Assembly: GCF_900104895.1 (NCBI RefSeq)
Contig: NZ_LT629742.1
Coordinates: 3,162,001 to 3,226,000 of the forward strand
Length of the DNA: 64,000 nucleotides
Origin: Microterricola viridarii
GTDB taxonomy: Bacteria > Actinomycetota > Actinomycetes > Actinomycetales > Microbacteriaceae
Direction of reading: 5' to 3'
The notes beneath the pieces were generated by a model that saw nothing but the letters and a program-made list of their open reading frames with translations, ran no database searches and had not been told where the DNA came from. Below, piece by piece: positions 1 through 9,214 of the stretch; the stretch's first letter is position 1; every line of letters starts with the position of its first letter. Made by a program: the position numbers and the translations under genes.

Positions 1-1691
1 ACGTTGAGGGCGATGAGCGCTACACGCTGCGGGTGCGGATGCTCGACCGGCCCGCCAGCGCGGACGAGACGGAGGCCGGCGTCATCCGGTTCAGCGCCGC
101 CGACGACCTCGCCGACGAGATCGTGGACACGGCGGCCGGCGCCCTGTTCGACCCGAGCGGCCGCTACATCTTCTACACGACCGTCGACGACGCCTGGCGC
201 CCCGACACCGTCTGGCGCTACGACCTCGGCGCGGAGGCGGCCGCCGTCCAGGTGTTCCACGAGCCGGACGAGCGCTATTGGGTGGGCGTGGGCGCGACCC
301 GCAGCCGCAAGTACCTCGTGATCGAGCTGGGCTCGAACATCACCAGCGAGACCCGGCTGCTGGACGCCGGCGACCCGACCGGCGAGTTCGCCGTGGTCTG
401 GCCGCGCGAGGACGGCGTCGAGTACGACGTCGAGCACGTCGTGGTCGGCACGCAGGACCGCCTGCTCATCGTGCACAACCGCGACGCCATCAACTTCGAG
501 CTGGTCAGCGTCGCGGCATCCGACCCCCTCGGCGAGCGCCGCGTCATCCTGGCGCACAACCCAGAGGTGCGTCTGGAGGGCGTCGAGGCGTTCCGCGACT
601 TCGTGGCGATCGAATACCGCCGCGAGGGGCTGACCCGACTGGCCGTGGCGATGGTGCCCCGCAACGGCGGGCGCTACGAGGACACCCCGCACGAGCTGCA
701 CTTCGACGAGCAGCTTTTCGCCGTCGGCCTGGCCGGCAACCCCGAGTGGGGCCAGAAGACGATCCGCCTCGGCTACACGAGCTTCGTCACGCCGTCGACC
801 GTCTACGACTACGTCGTGGAGGAGGACGAGCTGCGGATGCTGAAGCAGCAGCCCGTGCTGGGCCGGTTCGACCCGGCGCTCTACACGCAGCGGCGCGAGT
901 GGGCGACGGCCCCTGACGGCACGCGGGTGCCGATCTCGCTGGTCTACCGCACCGACCTCGTGACGCCGGGCGAGCCCGCGCCGACGCTGCTCTACGGCTA
1001 CGGCTCCTACGAGGCCAGCATGGACCCGAGCTTCGGCATCGCCCGGCTCAGCCTGCTCGACCGCGGCATCGTGTTCGCCATCGCGCACGTGCGCGGCGGC
1101 GGCGAGCTCGGCCGGCTCTGGTACGAGAACGGCAAGAAGCTGCACAAGCGCAACACGTTCACCGACTTCATCGCCTGCGCCAAGCACCTGATCGACCGCG
1201 ACTTCACCGCCAGCGACCGGCTGGTGGCCGAGGGCGGCAGCGCCGGCGGGCTGCTCATGGGCGCCGTGGCGAACCTCGCCCCGCAGCTGTTCTCCGGCAT
1301 CCTCGCCGAGGTGCCGTTCGTCGACCCGCTCACCTCGATCCTGGACCCCTCGCTGCCGCTCACGGTGATCGAGTGGGACGAGTGGGGCGACCCTCTGCAC
1401 GACGAGGAGGTCTACTTCTACATGAAGGGCTACTCGCCACTGGAGAACGTGCACGACACGCACTACCCCCGCATCCTCGCCGTCACGAGCATCAACGACA
1501 CCCGCGTGCTCTACGTGGAGCCGGCCAAGTGGGTGGCGAAGCTGCGCGAGGTCGGCGCGGACGCGCTGCTCAAGACCGAGATGGCGGCCGGGCACGGCGG
1601 CGTCTCCGGCCGGTACAGTGCCTGGCGGGAGCGGGCGTTCAACTACGCCTGGGTGATCGACGCGCTGGGGGCGCACCCGAGCGGCGAGTAG
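1..1691 (+). CDS. ptrB: Oligopeptidase B / prolyl oligopeptidase family serine peptidase (5' end missing)
   Basis: Family S9A peptidase that cleaves oligopeptides after basic residues in the cytoplasm. The frame is open from base 3, so the gene begins before the window; about 563 residues are visible of an expected 690-720. The first two-thirds is beta-propeller-like, with repeated patterns such as DPSGRYIFYTTVDD and DTVWRYDL. The C-terminal alpha/beta hydrolase domain carries the nucleophile in EGGSAGGLLMG (Ser codon 1239-1241), the likely Asp in NDTRV (1497-1499) and the His in AAGHGG (1593-1595), so the catalytic triad is intact. The N-terminal motif RGGGELG is also typical of the family. 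The gene is followed by a dispersed repeat and a separately promoted helicase. Family assignment is firm; OpB rather than a close S9A relative is inferred. Confidence 0.93.
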   Translation, partial: VEGDERYTLRVRMLDRPASADETEAGVIRFSAADDLADEIVDTAAGALFDPSGRYIFYTTVDDAWRPDTVWRYDLGAEAAAVQVFHEPDERYWVGVGATRSRKYLVIELGSNITSETRLLDAGDPTGEFAVVWPREDGVEYDVEHVVVGTQDRLLIVHNRDAINFELVSVAASDPLGERRVILAHNPEVRLEGVEAFRDFVAIEYRREGLTRLAVAMVPRNGGRYEDTPHELHFDEQLFAVGLAGNPEWGQKTIRLGYTSFVTPSTVYDYVVEEDELRMLKQQPVLGRFDPALYTQRREWATAPDGTRVPISLVYRTDLVTPGEPAPTLLYGYGSYEASMDPSFGIARLSLLDRGIVFAIAHVRGGGELGRLWYENGKKLHKRNTFTDFIACAKHLIDRDFTASDRLVAEGGSAGGLLMGAVANLAPQLFSGILAEVPFVDPLTSILDPSLPLTVIEWDEWGDPLHDEEVYFYMKGYSPLENVHDTHYPRILAVTSINDTRVLYVEPAKWVAKLREVGADALLKTEMAAGHGGVSGRYSAWRERAFNYAWVIDALGAHPSGE

Positions 1692-1710
1692 CCGGGCCGG
1701 CGGCTCCCCC

Positions 1711-1745
1711 GTTGGCTCGAGGGAGCGCCAGCGACCGAGGCCAAC
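1711..1745 (+). repeat. Repeat family A copy
   Basis: Imperfect palindrome starting GTTGGCTCGAGGGAGC and ending GACCGAGGCCAAC, with arms GTTGGC and GCCAAC. It is one of about twelve copies in this window, all at or beyond gene ends. It lies 20 bp after the oligopeptidase stop. I see no other gene between 1692 and 1922. Confidence 0.85.
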
Positions 1746-1922
1746 CCGCGGCTCCCCTCCGACGGGTTGGGAGGCGTTCGGCGGATGCGGCGGCCGTTTC
1801 CGACCCGGAACCGCCTCCCGATCCCCCGGTTGCCTCCCAATCGTGCGCCGGCGGATGCCGGGGCGGCGCGCGCGGCCGCCCGCACCGCGCTTGCTGTCAG
1901 CGGGGCGTGACACACTGGGTGC

Positions 1923-4900
1923 ATGCTCGCACCCACGTATCCGCTCGTGGATGTCGGCGACATCATCCGCCTCGTCGGCCGCGGCCTGTACGAGCGTGGG
2001 CGGGGGCGCGCCCGCGACGGGTCCGTCAGCGGCGTCGTCTGGCACGAGATGACCGAGACCCTCACCGGCGTGGTGACGGATGCCGGCGCTGACCCGTTCG
2101 AGATCACGGTGCGCATCGAGCCCACCACCCGCGGCTTCGGCACGCCCTTCGCCAGCGGTTGCGGCTGCCCGCTCGGCGGGGACTGCGCGCACGTCGCCGC
2201 CGTCATCCTGAACGCCAACGGCGAGGCCGCCCGCCGCAAGACCACCGAGCCGGCCGAGCGCCCCGAGCCTGTCGCCGACGACGGCCGGTCGAACGCGAGC
2301 ACCAGCGCCGACGGCTGGTGGCCGTCCGATGTCGAGCCGACGGACGACTCCGCCGTGGCATCCGACGACGAGCTCCCCCCGTGGGCGAGCGAGCCGGACA
2401 ACCGCGAGGCCGCGGGCGCCCGCTCGCCCGGGATCGCCAACCGGGTGTCCCCGAACTCCCCGCGGCCGCCCGCGCTCCCCGCCTGGAAGCAGGCGCTCGG
2501 CCCGATCGCGCAGCCGCCCGGCGACGCGCGCCTCCGCAGTGACGAGGAGGGCGCCCCGACCGGCTCCCGCACCGGAACCGCCCGGGTCGCCGCCGGCCCC
2601 ACCCGGATGGGCCTGCAGTTCGAGCTGCGCGAGCCGACCCGGCGCTCCTCCACCCCGTGGGGCGCGCAGAGCTGGCGCGGCGGCGCCCGCCCGCCCCGGC
2701 CGAGCTTCGGCGGCCCGTCCTCCCGTGGCGGCGCACGCCAGAGCGCCCAGCTCATGGTGCGCCCGGTGCTGCACAACGAGCGCGGCAACTGGGTGCGCAG
2801 CGGCATCAGCTGGGGCACGCTCAGCTACCAGTCGAACCGGCTCAACCTCGACACCGCCCAGCACCGCTGGTTCTGCGAGTTCGGCGCCCTCTACCGTGCC
2901 TCCCGTTTCACCTACACCGGCGAGGACGCCGACTGGATCATCCTCGACGAGTTCGCCAGCCCGCTGCTCTGGCGCCTGCTGGAGCGCGCCACCGAGCTCG
3001 ACATCCCGCTGCTCGGCGCCAGCAAGACCCTGAGCGTTCGGCTCGCCGGGCAGGCCGGCCTGAGCTTGGACGCCACCAAGCCGGATGCCGGCCTGCTGCT
3101 CTCCCCCGTGCTGACCGTCGACGGCGCGGCCCACCCCACCGGTCGGGCCGCCGCCATCGGCGAGCACGGCGTGTACCTGCGCGAGGTCGCCGAGATCGTC
3201 GAACCGGTGCGCTACGGCCGGCGCACCGCCGCCCAGAAGGTGGCCGACGCCCTCGCCGCCAACGAGAACGCCGCCGGGTCTGCCGCCGACAAGGCCAGCA
3301 CCCAGCACACCACGATCACGCTGGCCCCGTTGGACGCCCCCCTCACCGCGGAACTGCGCGCCCTCCTCGGCCAGCCGGAGCCGCTCGCCGTCGCGCCGGA
3401 CGAGGTCGCCGAGTTCCTCGAGGGCTACTACCCGCAGCTGCGGCGGCGCATCGCCGTCACCAGCAGCGACGACTCCGTCGAGCTGCCCGCCCTGCAGCGC
3501 CCGACGCTCGTGCTCACCGCCATGTTCCGGCCGAAGCACGTGCTCGTGCTGGCGTGGAACTGGGAGTACCTGGACGGCCGCGAGCCCGGAGACGACGCCG
3601 AGGCCGAGGCCGAGATCGCCGAGCGCCTCTACGACGAGACCCATCAGGAGATCGAGGAGCAGCACCGCCAGCTGCAGGGCATCGACGCGGCCGAGTTCTG
3701 CGCCGGCGTGCTGCCGCGCATCGAGCGCATCGACGGCGTCCGCGTCGACGTGCAGGGCACACGCCCCGACTACCGCGAGCTGACCGAGGACCCGGAGCTG
3801 ACCATCAGCACCGTCGAGTCTGACCAGACCGACTGGTTCGACCTCGGCGTCGTCGTCACTGTCGGCGGGCGCAAAGTTCCGTTCGGCCCGCTGTTCCAGG
3901 CGATGGCGAAAGACCGCAAGAAGCTGCTGCTCATCGACAACAGCTACCTCTCGCTCGAACACCCGGCCCTCGACCGGCTGCGGGTGCTCATCGCCGAGGC
4001 CAAGGCACTCTCCGAATGGGAGACCGGGCTGCGCATCAGCCGCTACCAGACCAGCCTCTGGGCCGATTTCGAAGACCTCGCCGACCACACCGAGCAGGCG
4101 CAGTCGTGGCGGGAGTCCGTCGCCGGGCTGAACGCGATCGACTCCCTCGAACAGACCCCGGTGCCGGATGCCGTCGCCGCCACGCTCCGGCCTTACCAGC
4201 TGGACGGGTACAACTGGCTCGCCTTCCTCTGGCGGCACAAGCTGGGCGGTGTGCTCGCCGACGACATGGGGCTCGGCAAGACGCTGCAGACGCTGGCCCT
4301 GTTCGCCCACGCCGTCGAGCAGAAGCCGGCCGGGCAGCGCCAGCCGTTCCTCGTCGTCGCCCCGACATCCGTCGTCTCGAACTGGGCGGCCGAGGCCGCC
4401 CGCTTCACGCCGGGCCTCACCGTGCGCACGGTGAAGACGACGCAGGCGAAGGGCACGCAGACGCTGGCCGAGCTGGCCGCCGGCGCCGATGTGCTGATCA
4501 CCTCGTACGCGCTGTTCCGCCTCGACGAGGCCGCGTACGGCGCCCTGGAGTGGGCCGGGCTGGTGCTGGACGAGGCGCAATTCGTCAAGAACCACAAGGC
4601 GCGCGCCCATCAGGTGGCCAAGGAGTTCGCTGCGCCGTTCAAGCTCGCCATCACTGGAACGCCGATGGAGAACAACCTGCTCGAGCTGTGGTCGATGTTC
4701 TCGATCACGGCGCCCGGCCTGTTCCCCAGCGCCCGCAAGTTCACTGAGACGTACGTCCGGCGTCTGGAGAAGGGCGTCGACAAGGCGGAGAACCGCGAAC
4801 TGCTGGCGACGCTGCGCCGCCGCATCCGCCCGCTGATGATGCGCCGCACCAAGGAGCTCGTCGCGCCGGAGCTGCCCGCCAAGCACGAGCAGACGCTCGC

Positions 4901-5588
4901 CATCGACCTGGAGCCGCGCCACGCCAAGCTGTACGAGACGATGCTGCAGCGCGAGCGGGCGAAGTTGTTCGGCCTGATCGACGACATGAACAAGAACCGG
5001 TTCATCGTGTTCCGCTCGCTCACCCTGCTGCGCATGCTCAGCCTGGACGCCTCGCTCGTCGACCCCAAGTACGCCCACATCCCCTCTAGCAAGCTGGACG
5101 CCCTGCTCGAACAGCTCGAGGACGTCGTCGCCGAGGGGCACCGGGCCCTCGTGTTCAGCCAGTTCACCGGATTCCTGCAGAAGGCCGCCGCCCGGCTGGA
5201 GGAGCGCGGCATCGCGTACGCCTACCTGGACGGCTCGACGACGAAGCGCGACGAGGCGATCGACGGCTTCAAGCGGGGCGACGCCCCCGTCTTCCTGGTC
5301 AGCCTCAAGGCCGGCGGCTTCGGGCTCAACCTCACCGAGGCCGACTACGTGTTTCTGCTCGACCCCTGGTGGAACCCGGCCAGCGAGGCCCAGGCCGTCG
5401 ACCGCGCGCACCGCATCGGTCAGACGAAGAACGTGATGGTCTACCGGATGGTCGCCACCGGCACCATCGAGGAGAAGGTGATGGCGCTCAAGGAGGCGAA
5501 GGCGCGCGTGTTCAGCGCGGTGCTCGACGACGACGCCGCGTTCAGCGCGGCGCTGACAGCCGACGACATCCGGGGCCTGCTGGCCTAG
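1923..5588 (+). CDS. SWIM zinc finger plus SNF2-family DEAD/DEAH helicase
   Basis: A 1221-residue ATP-dependent DNA translocase of the RapA/HepA-like SNF2 class. Near residue 80 is a SWIM zinc finger with pattern CxC...C.H (GCGCPLGGDCAHV). Residues 120-280 are a low-complexity linker. The ATPase core begins near residue 755: motif I LADDMGLGKT (Lys at residue 786), motif II DEAQ (Asp 883), motif III TGTPMENN. The second lobe contains VFSQFTGFL, YLDGSTTKRD and the arginine-finger motif QAVDRAHRIGQ. The order is that of bacterial SWIM-SNF2 proteins, whose function is unsettled (chromatin or transcription remodelling, repair). A CACACT hexamer sits 7-12 bases before the ATG, so a leaderless transcript is possible. 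The DEAQ box replaces the commoner DEAH, which is frequent in this subgroup. Confidence 0.95.
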   Translation: MLAPTYPLVDVGDIIRLVGRGLYERGRGRARDGSVSGVVWHEMTETLTGVVTDAGADPFEITVRIEPTTRGFGTPFASGCGCPLGGDCAHVAAVILNANGEAARRKTTEPAERPEPVADDGRSNASTSADGWWPSDVEPTDDSAVASDDELPPWASEPDNREAAGARSPGIANRVSPNSPRPPALPAWKQALGPIAQPPGDARLRSDEEGAPTGSRTGTARVAAGPTRMGLQFELREPTRRSSTPWGAQSWRGGARPPRPSFGGPSSRGGARQSAQLMVRPVLHNERGNWVRSGISWGTLSYQSNRLNLDTAQHRWFCEFGALYRASRFTYTGEDADWIILDEFASPLLWRLLERATELDIPLLGASKTLSVRLAGQAGLSLDATKPDAGLLLSPVLTVDGAAHPTGRAAAIGEHGVYLREVAEIVEPVRYGRRTAAQKVADALAANENAAGSAADKASTQHTTITLAPLDAPLTAELRALLGQPEPLAVAPDEVAEFLEGYYPQLRRRIAVTSSDDSVELPALQRPTLVLTAMFRPKHVLVLAWNWEYLDGREPGDDAEAEAEIAERLYDETHQEIEEQHRQLQGIDAAEFCAGVLPRIERIDGVRVDVQGTRPDYRELTEDPELTISTVESDQTDWFDLGVVVTVGGRKVPFGPLFQAMAKDRKKLLLIDNSYLSLEHPALDRLRVLIAEAKALSEWETGLRISRYQTSLWADFEDLADHTEQAQSWRESVAGLNAIDSLEQTPVPDAVAATLRPYQLDGYNWLAFLWRHKLGGVLADDMGLGKTLQTLALFAHAVEQKPAGQRQPFLVVAPTSVVSNWAAEAARFTPGLTVRTVKTTQAKGTQTLAELAAGADVLITSYALFRLDEAAYGALEWAGLVLDEAQFVKNHKARAHQVAKEFAAPFKLAITGTPMENNLLELWSMFSITAPGLFPSARKFTETYVRRLEKGVDKAENRELLATLRRRIRPLMMRRTKELVAPELPAKHEQTLAIDLEPRHAKLYETMLQRERAKLFGLIDDMNKNRFIVFRSLTLLRMLSLDASLVDPKYAHIPSSKLDALLEQLEDVVAEGHRALVFSQFTGFLQKAAARLEERGIAYAYLDGSTTKRDEAIDGFKRGDAPVFLVSLKAGGFGLNLTEADYVFLLDPWWNPASEAQAVDRAHRIGQTKNVMVYRMVATGTIEEKVMALKEAKARVFSAVLDDDAAFSAALTADDIRGLLA

Positions 5589-5735
5589 CGGTCGCCCGCC
5601 GCTCTCTGTCAAAACTCTCAGGCCGCGCCCGCCTGAACGGGCTTACACTTTCCCCGATCAGATCGCTCTTCGCTGAACGACCGCACTGACCCCGCTGTGC
5701 CGCCTCTCGCGACGGCTGCCCGTTGGGAGAGTCTG

Positions 5736-7355
5736 ATGAGTTCACCCGTTCCATCCAGCGGCCCGGATGCCGCGGCATCCGGTTCCTCGCAATCCTCAGC
5801 CTCGGCGAGTGCCGTCGACAGCAAGGGCTTGAAGGGCGGCGCGCTCGGCCTCGTCTCCAGCGTCGTCATCGGCGTCGCCTCCACCGCCCCGGCGTACAGC
5901 CTGGCGGCGAGCGTCGGCTTCATCGTGGCGAGCGGCGGATCGCTGCTCGCCGGCACCAAGGCGCCCGGCATCGTGCTGCTCGCCTTCGTGCCGATGTACC
6001 TGATCGCCGTCGCCTACGCCGAGCTGAACAAGGCGGAGCCCGACTGCGGCACCACCTTCACCTGGGGCACCCGGGCGTTCGGCTCGGTGACCGGCTGGAT
6101 GGGCGGCTGGGGCATCATCGTCGCCGACGTGATCGTCATGGCCAACCTCGCCGCGATCGCCGGCTCCTACTCCTTCATCTTCCTCGGCGAGCTGGGTGTG
6201 TCCGGCGCGGCCGACCTCGCCGACAACGTGCTCTGGTCGACGCTGGCCGGGCTGGCCTGGATCATCGTGATGACCTGGATCTGTTACCGCGGCATCGAGC
6301 TCTCCGCCCGCATCCAGGTGGTGCTGCTGAGCATCGAGGTGGTCGTGCTGATCCTCTTCGCCGCGTTCGCGCTCGTGCGGGTGTACACGGGCACCGCGGA
6401 GTCGTACTCGCTGGTGCCCTCCCTCGACTGGTTCAATCCCTTCACGCTCGACTTCAGCAGCATCATCGCCCCGGCCATGCTCACCGCGATCTTCATCTAC
6501 TGGGGGTGGGACACCGCCGTCTCGGTGAACGAGGAGACCAGCGAGCCCGACAAGACGCCGGGCCGTGCCGCCGTGATCAGCACCCTGTTGCTGCTGGTCA
6601 CCTACGCGCTCGTCACGACCGCCGCCGTCGCCTTCGCCGGGGTCGGCACCACGGGCATCGGGCTCGGCAACGAGGCCAACGCCGACGACGTGTTCACCGC
6701 GATCGGGCCCGCCCTGTTCGGAGACTCGCCGATCGGCACCTTCTGCATGCTGTTGCTGGCGGCCTCGATCCTCACCTCGGCGTCGGCATCCACCCAGACC
6801 ACGATCCTGCCGACGGCCCGCACCGCCCTGTCGATGGCCGTGTTCAAGGCGATCCCCGAACGCTTCGCCCGCATCCACCCGCGCTTCCTCACCCCGACCT
6901 GGTCGACGATCGGCATGGGCATCGCCTCCTGCGTGTTCTACGTCGTGTTCACCCTGATCAGCCCCAACCTGTTGAATGCCCTGATCGGGTCAATCGGCCT
7001 GATGATCGCCTTCTACTACGGCCTCACCGGCTTCGCGTGCGTCTGGTTCTACCGGCGCACCCTCACCTCCTCGGCGCGCAACATGATCATGCGGGGCATC
7101 TTCCCGCTGGTCGGCGGCCTGGTCCTGCTCGCCGTGTTCATCTACGGCACGGTGCAGTTCGCGGCCCCCGACTGGCTGACGGATGCCGACGGCAACAACG
7201 TCACGATCCTCGGCATCGGCGCCGAGGCCGTCGTCGGCATTGGCGGCCTACTGATCGGGTTGGTGTTGATGGGCATCTGGTGGGCCAGGCATCCGGACTT
7301 CTTCCGTGGGAAGACGCTGCCGCGGCGGGCCGCGGAGCGCGAAGCGGCCTCCTAA
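5736..7355 (+). CDS. APC family amino acid permease
   Basis: An integral membrane amino-acid/polyamine transporter of 539 residues. The first transmembrane helix carries a signature near residue 35 (GLVSSVVIGVASTAPAYSLA), with about 12-14 hydrophobic helices in total. The loop SVNEETSEPDKTPGRAA between mid-helices is typical of APC permeases. The start is placed at ATG 5736 because GGGAGA lies 7 bases upstream; a longer in-frame start at 5697 lacks a ribosome binding site and would add a polar extension. The N-terminal 30 residues are Ser/Ala rich and cytoplasmic. It stands alone between the helicase and the DUF1761 gene. Substrate cannot be read from the sequence. Confidence 0.93.
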   Translation: MSSPVPSSGPDAAASGSSQSSASASAVDSKGLKGGALGLVSSVVIGVASTAPAYSLAASVGFIVASGGSLLAGTKAPGIVLLAFVPMYLIAVAYAELNKAEPDCGTTFTWGTRAFGSVTGWMGGWGIIVADVIVMANLAAIAGSYSFIFLGELGVSGAADLADNVLWSTLAGLAWIIVMTWICYRGIELSARIQVVLLSIEVVVLILFAAFALVRVYTGTAESYSLVPSLDWFNPFTLDFSSIIAPAMLTAIFIYWGWDTAVSVNEETSEPDKTPGRAAVISTLLLLVTYALVTTAAVAFAGVGTTGIGLGNEANADDVFTAIGPALFGDSPIGTFCMLLLAASILTSASASTQTTILPTARTALSMAVFKAIPERFARIHPRFLTPTWSTIGMGIASCVFYVVFTLISPNLLNALIGSIGLMIAFYYGLTGFACVWFYRRTLTSSARNMIMRGIFPLVGGLVLLAVFIYGTVQFAAPDWLTDADGNNVTILGIGAEAVVGIGGLLIGLVLMGIWWARHPDFFRGKTLPRRAAEREAAS

Positions 7356-7380
7356 CCCCCGCGCCGCAGTAGCCCCGGAG

Positions 7381-7386
7381 TAGACT
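7381..7386 (+). promoter_or_regulatory. Candidate -10 element of the DUF1761-glpX unit
   Basis: TAGACT, a good match to the actinobacterial -10 consensus TANNNT, lies 38 bases before the DUF1761 ATG. A Shine-Dalgarno CGGAGG lies close before that ATG. No convincing -35 is seen. Confidence 0.45.
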
Positions 7387-7423
7387 TCCAGCACACACTC
7401 AGCTTCAACGCTCGGAGGCACGC

Positions 7424-7855
7424 ATGGTTCCCGATATCAACTACTGGGCCGTGCTTCTCGCGACCGCCTCGAGCATGGTGGTTGGCTCCATTTGGTACAC
7501 CCCGAAGGTGTTCGGCAACTACTGGATGCGGATGGCGAAGGTCACGCCGTCCGGCAACGCCAAGGACGCGCTCTGGCCGATCATCGTCACGCTAATCGTC
7601 AGCTTCGTGACCGCCTGGGTGCTCGCCGGCGCCGTCTTCATCGCCTGGGACTTCTACGGCGGCAGCTTCCTGCTGAACGCCGTGTTCACGGGTGTCATCC
7701 TCTGGGCCGGCTTCACCGCGGCCCGCTTCATCACGCACGACGCCTTCGACGGCCGCCCCTCCGGGCTCACCGTGCTCAACATCGCCCACGAGCTGGTGAC
7801 CATCGTGATCATGGCGCTCATCATCGGCGTCTGGCCGCCGGCCGGCTCCGTCTAG
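7424..7855 (+). CDS. DUF1761 domain-containing membrane protein
   Basis: A 143-residue protein with four predicted membrane helices (about residues 5-25, 50-75, 80-100 and 115-138). The N-terminal pattern GSIWYTPKVFGNYWMRMAKV is characteristic of DUF1761, whose function is unknown. The start has a clear CGGAGG binding site. The stop codon is 3 bases before the glpX GTG, so the two genes are probably cotranscribed and translationally coupled, although no functional link is known. Confidence 0.9.
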   Translation: MVPDINYWAVLLATASSMVVGSIWYTPKVFGNYWMRMAKVTPSGNAKDALWPIIVTLIVSFVTAWVLAGAVFIAWDFYGGSFLLNAVFTGVILWAGFTAARFITHDAFDGRPSGLTVLNIAHELVTIVIMALIIGVWPPAGSV

Positions 7856-7858
7856 GCG

Positions 7859-8785
7859 GTGGTTGGCCCGCACTCCCCCGGATCCACGACGGTCATCGGG
7901 GCAGACAACTTCTCCCCCGAGCTGGTGGCCGCGGTCGTCCGGGCGACGGATGCCGCAGCGGCGGCATCCGCGGCGCTCGTCGGCGACGGCGACAAGAACG
8001 GCATCGACGCGGCCGCCGTCGCGGCGATGCGCGCAGGGCTGCTCGCGGCCCCGTTCGCCGGCACGGTCGTGATCGGCGAGGGCGAGAAGGACGACGCCCC
8101 GATGCTGGCCAATGGCGAGCGGCTGGGGCTCGGTTTCGGCGCCGCCGCTTCTGCTCCTGTTTCGGCTGCTGGTTCTGACATCGCCGACTACCCCGCCTGC
8201 GACATCGCCGTCGACCCGCTGGACGGCACCCGGCTGGCCGCCGAGAACCTGCCCGGCGCGGTCTGCGTCATCGCGCTCGCCCCGGCCGGCACCCTGTTCG
8301 ACCCGCGCGACGTGTTCTACATGGACAAGCTCATCGCCGGGCCCGCCGGCGTCGGCGTGCTCTCGCTCGCGCTGCCCGCCGCCGAGAACGTGCGCAGGCT
8401 TGCGGATGCCACCGGCCGCGGCGTCGGCGAGCTGACCGCGGCCGTGCTCGACAAACCGCGGCACGCCGCGCTCATCGCGGAGCTGCAGGCCGCCGGTGTG
8501 CAGCTGCGCCTGGTCGGCGAGGGCGACATCGGCACGGCGATCGAGGCGGCGACCCCCGGCTCGGGGCTCGACCTCGCCCTCGGCGTCGGCGGCACGCCGG
8601 AGGGTGTCATCGCTGCCTGCGCGGTGCGCGCGCTCGGCGGCTTCATGGAGGGCCGTCTGGCCCCGCAGGGCGACGAGCAGCTGGCGCTGGCTCTCGCCGT
8701 CGGGCACGACCTCGACCGGGTGCTCCGCCTCGACGACCTCGTCGCGAGCGAGCGTGTGCTCTTCGTCTCGGCTCCGGTCACCTGA
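7859..8785 (+). CDS. glpX: Class II fructose-1,6-bisphosphatase
   Basis: Removes the 1-phosphate of fructose-1,6-bisphosphate in gluconeogenesis. The 308-residue protein shows family motifs in order: GDGDKNGIDAAAVAAMR, VVIGEGEKDDAPML (metal-binding Glu/Asp), CDIAVDPLDGTRL (metal- and phosphate-binding DPxDGT), DVFYMDKL and GVGGTPEGVIAA. It is slightly shorter than the usual 320-340, and has an Ala/Ser-rich insert before ADYPACDIAVDP that classical actinobacterial GlpX lacks. Either a diverged GlpX or a paralogous sugar phosphatase fits. The GTG start directly follows the DUF1761 stop. Confidence 0.93.
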   Translation: MVGPHSPGSTTVIGADNFSPELVAAVVRATDAAAAASAALVGDGDKNGIDAAAVAAMRAGLLAAPFAGTVVIGEGEKDDAPMLANGERLGLGFGAAASAPVSAAGSDIADYPACDIAVDPLDGTRLAAENLPGAVCVIALAPAGTLFDPRDVFYMDKLIAGPAGVGVLSLALPAAENVRRLADATGRGVGELTAAVLDKPRHAALIAELQAAGVQLRLVGEGDIGTAIEAATPGSGLDLALGVGGTPEGVIAACAVRALGGFMEGRLAPQGDEQLALALAVGHDLDRVLRLDDLVASERVLFVSAPVT

Positions 8786-8823
8786 GCCGCCGCCGTCGGT
8801 TGAGCCAGTCGGAGCGCGCGGCG

Positions 8824-8858
8824 GTTGACTTCGGTCGCTGGCGCTCCCTCGAGCCAAC
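8824..8858 (-). repeat. Repeat family A copy, inverted
   Basis: Minus-strand copy of the GTTGGCTCGAGGGAGC ... CCGAAGTCAAC palindrome, 38 bp after glpX. It opens a 380-bp stretch (8786-9162) made almost entirely of repeats, with no credible gene. Confidence 0.85.
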
Positions 8859-8872
8859 GCGGGGGTGCCCGA

Positions 8873-8978
8873 TGGTCGAGTAGGCCCGCCAGGGCCGTGT
8901 CGAGACCCGGGCTCCGGCGGGGAACCGGGCCCCGTGCGAGGTCTCGATACGCTCGTTCCTCGCTACTCGACCAGCGGG
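8873..8978. repeat. Repeat family B, long inverted pair
   Basis: The left part contains GGTCGAGTAG and CGAGACC. The right part (8940-8978) reads GGTCTCGATACGCTCG, then TTCCTCGCTACTCGACC, then AGCGGG. Together they form a long inverted repeat. The right part recurs at 41902 and inside jetB at 45569. Confidence 0.8.
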
Positions 8979-9005
8979 AATCCGGAGGCTCCCAATGCGG
9001 GCCGC

Positions 9006-9040
9006 GTTGGCTTCGGTCGCTGGCGCTCCCTCGAGCCAAC
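9006..9040 (-). repeat. Repeat family A copy, inverted
   Basis: Reads GTTGGCTTCGGTCGC ... CTCCCTCGAGCCAAC on the plus strand, a near-perfect minus-strand copy of family A. Confidence 0.85.
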
Positions 9041-9082
9041 GGGGGCGGGCGTGCGCTCTAGCCAGCGGGAGACGGGATGCCC

Positions 9083-9103
9083 GTTGGCTCGAGGGAGCTT
9101 GCG
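9083..9103 (+). repeat. Repeat family A, truncated copy
   Basis: Only the left half, GTTGGCTCGAGGGAGCTTGC, is present. It is followed 10 bp later by a full copy, suggesting a partial tandem duplication. Confidence 0.75.
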
Positions 9104-9113
9104 GCTCTCTCCC

Positions 9114-9146
9114 GTTGGCTCGAGGGAGCTTGCGACCGAAGCCAAC
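9114..9146 (+). repeat. Repeat family A copy
   Basis: Full copy GTTGGCTCGAGGGAGC ... CGACCGAAGCCAAC, directly before the terminator of the converging DarT-like gene. Confidence 0.85.
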
Positions 9147-9162
9147 GTCCCCCGACAACGCA

Positions 9163-9194
9163 GAAGACCCGCCCTCGTGCGAGGGCGGGTCTTC
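9163..9194. terminator. Strong hairpin between convergent genes
   Basis: Perfect 14-bp stem GAAGACCCGCCCTC / GAGGGCGGGTCTTC with a GTGC loop. There is no long T tract, as is usual in actinobacteria. It lies 21 bp past the stop of the minus-strand DarT-like gene and also faces glpX from the left. Confidence 0.85.
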
Positions 9195-9214
9195 TCTGTA
9201 GCGAACGGCCGAAG

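Noticed and set aside
8786-9162. CRISPR array suspected from repeated units
   Set aside because: The copies are in both orientations with irregular spacing, there are no constant spacers and no cas genes; the units are dispersed palindromes.
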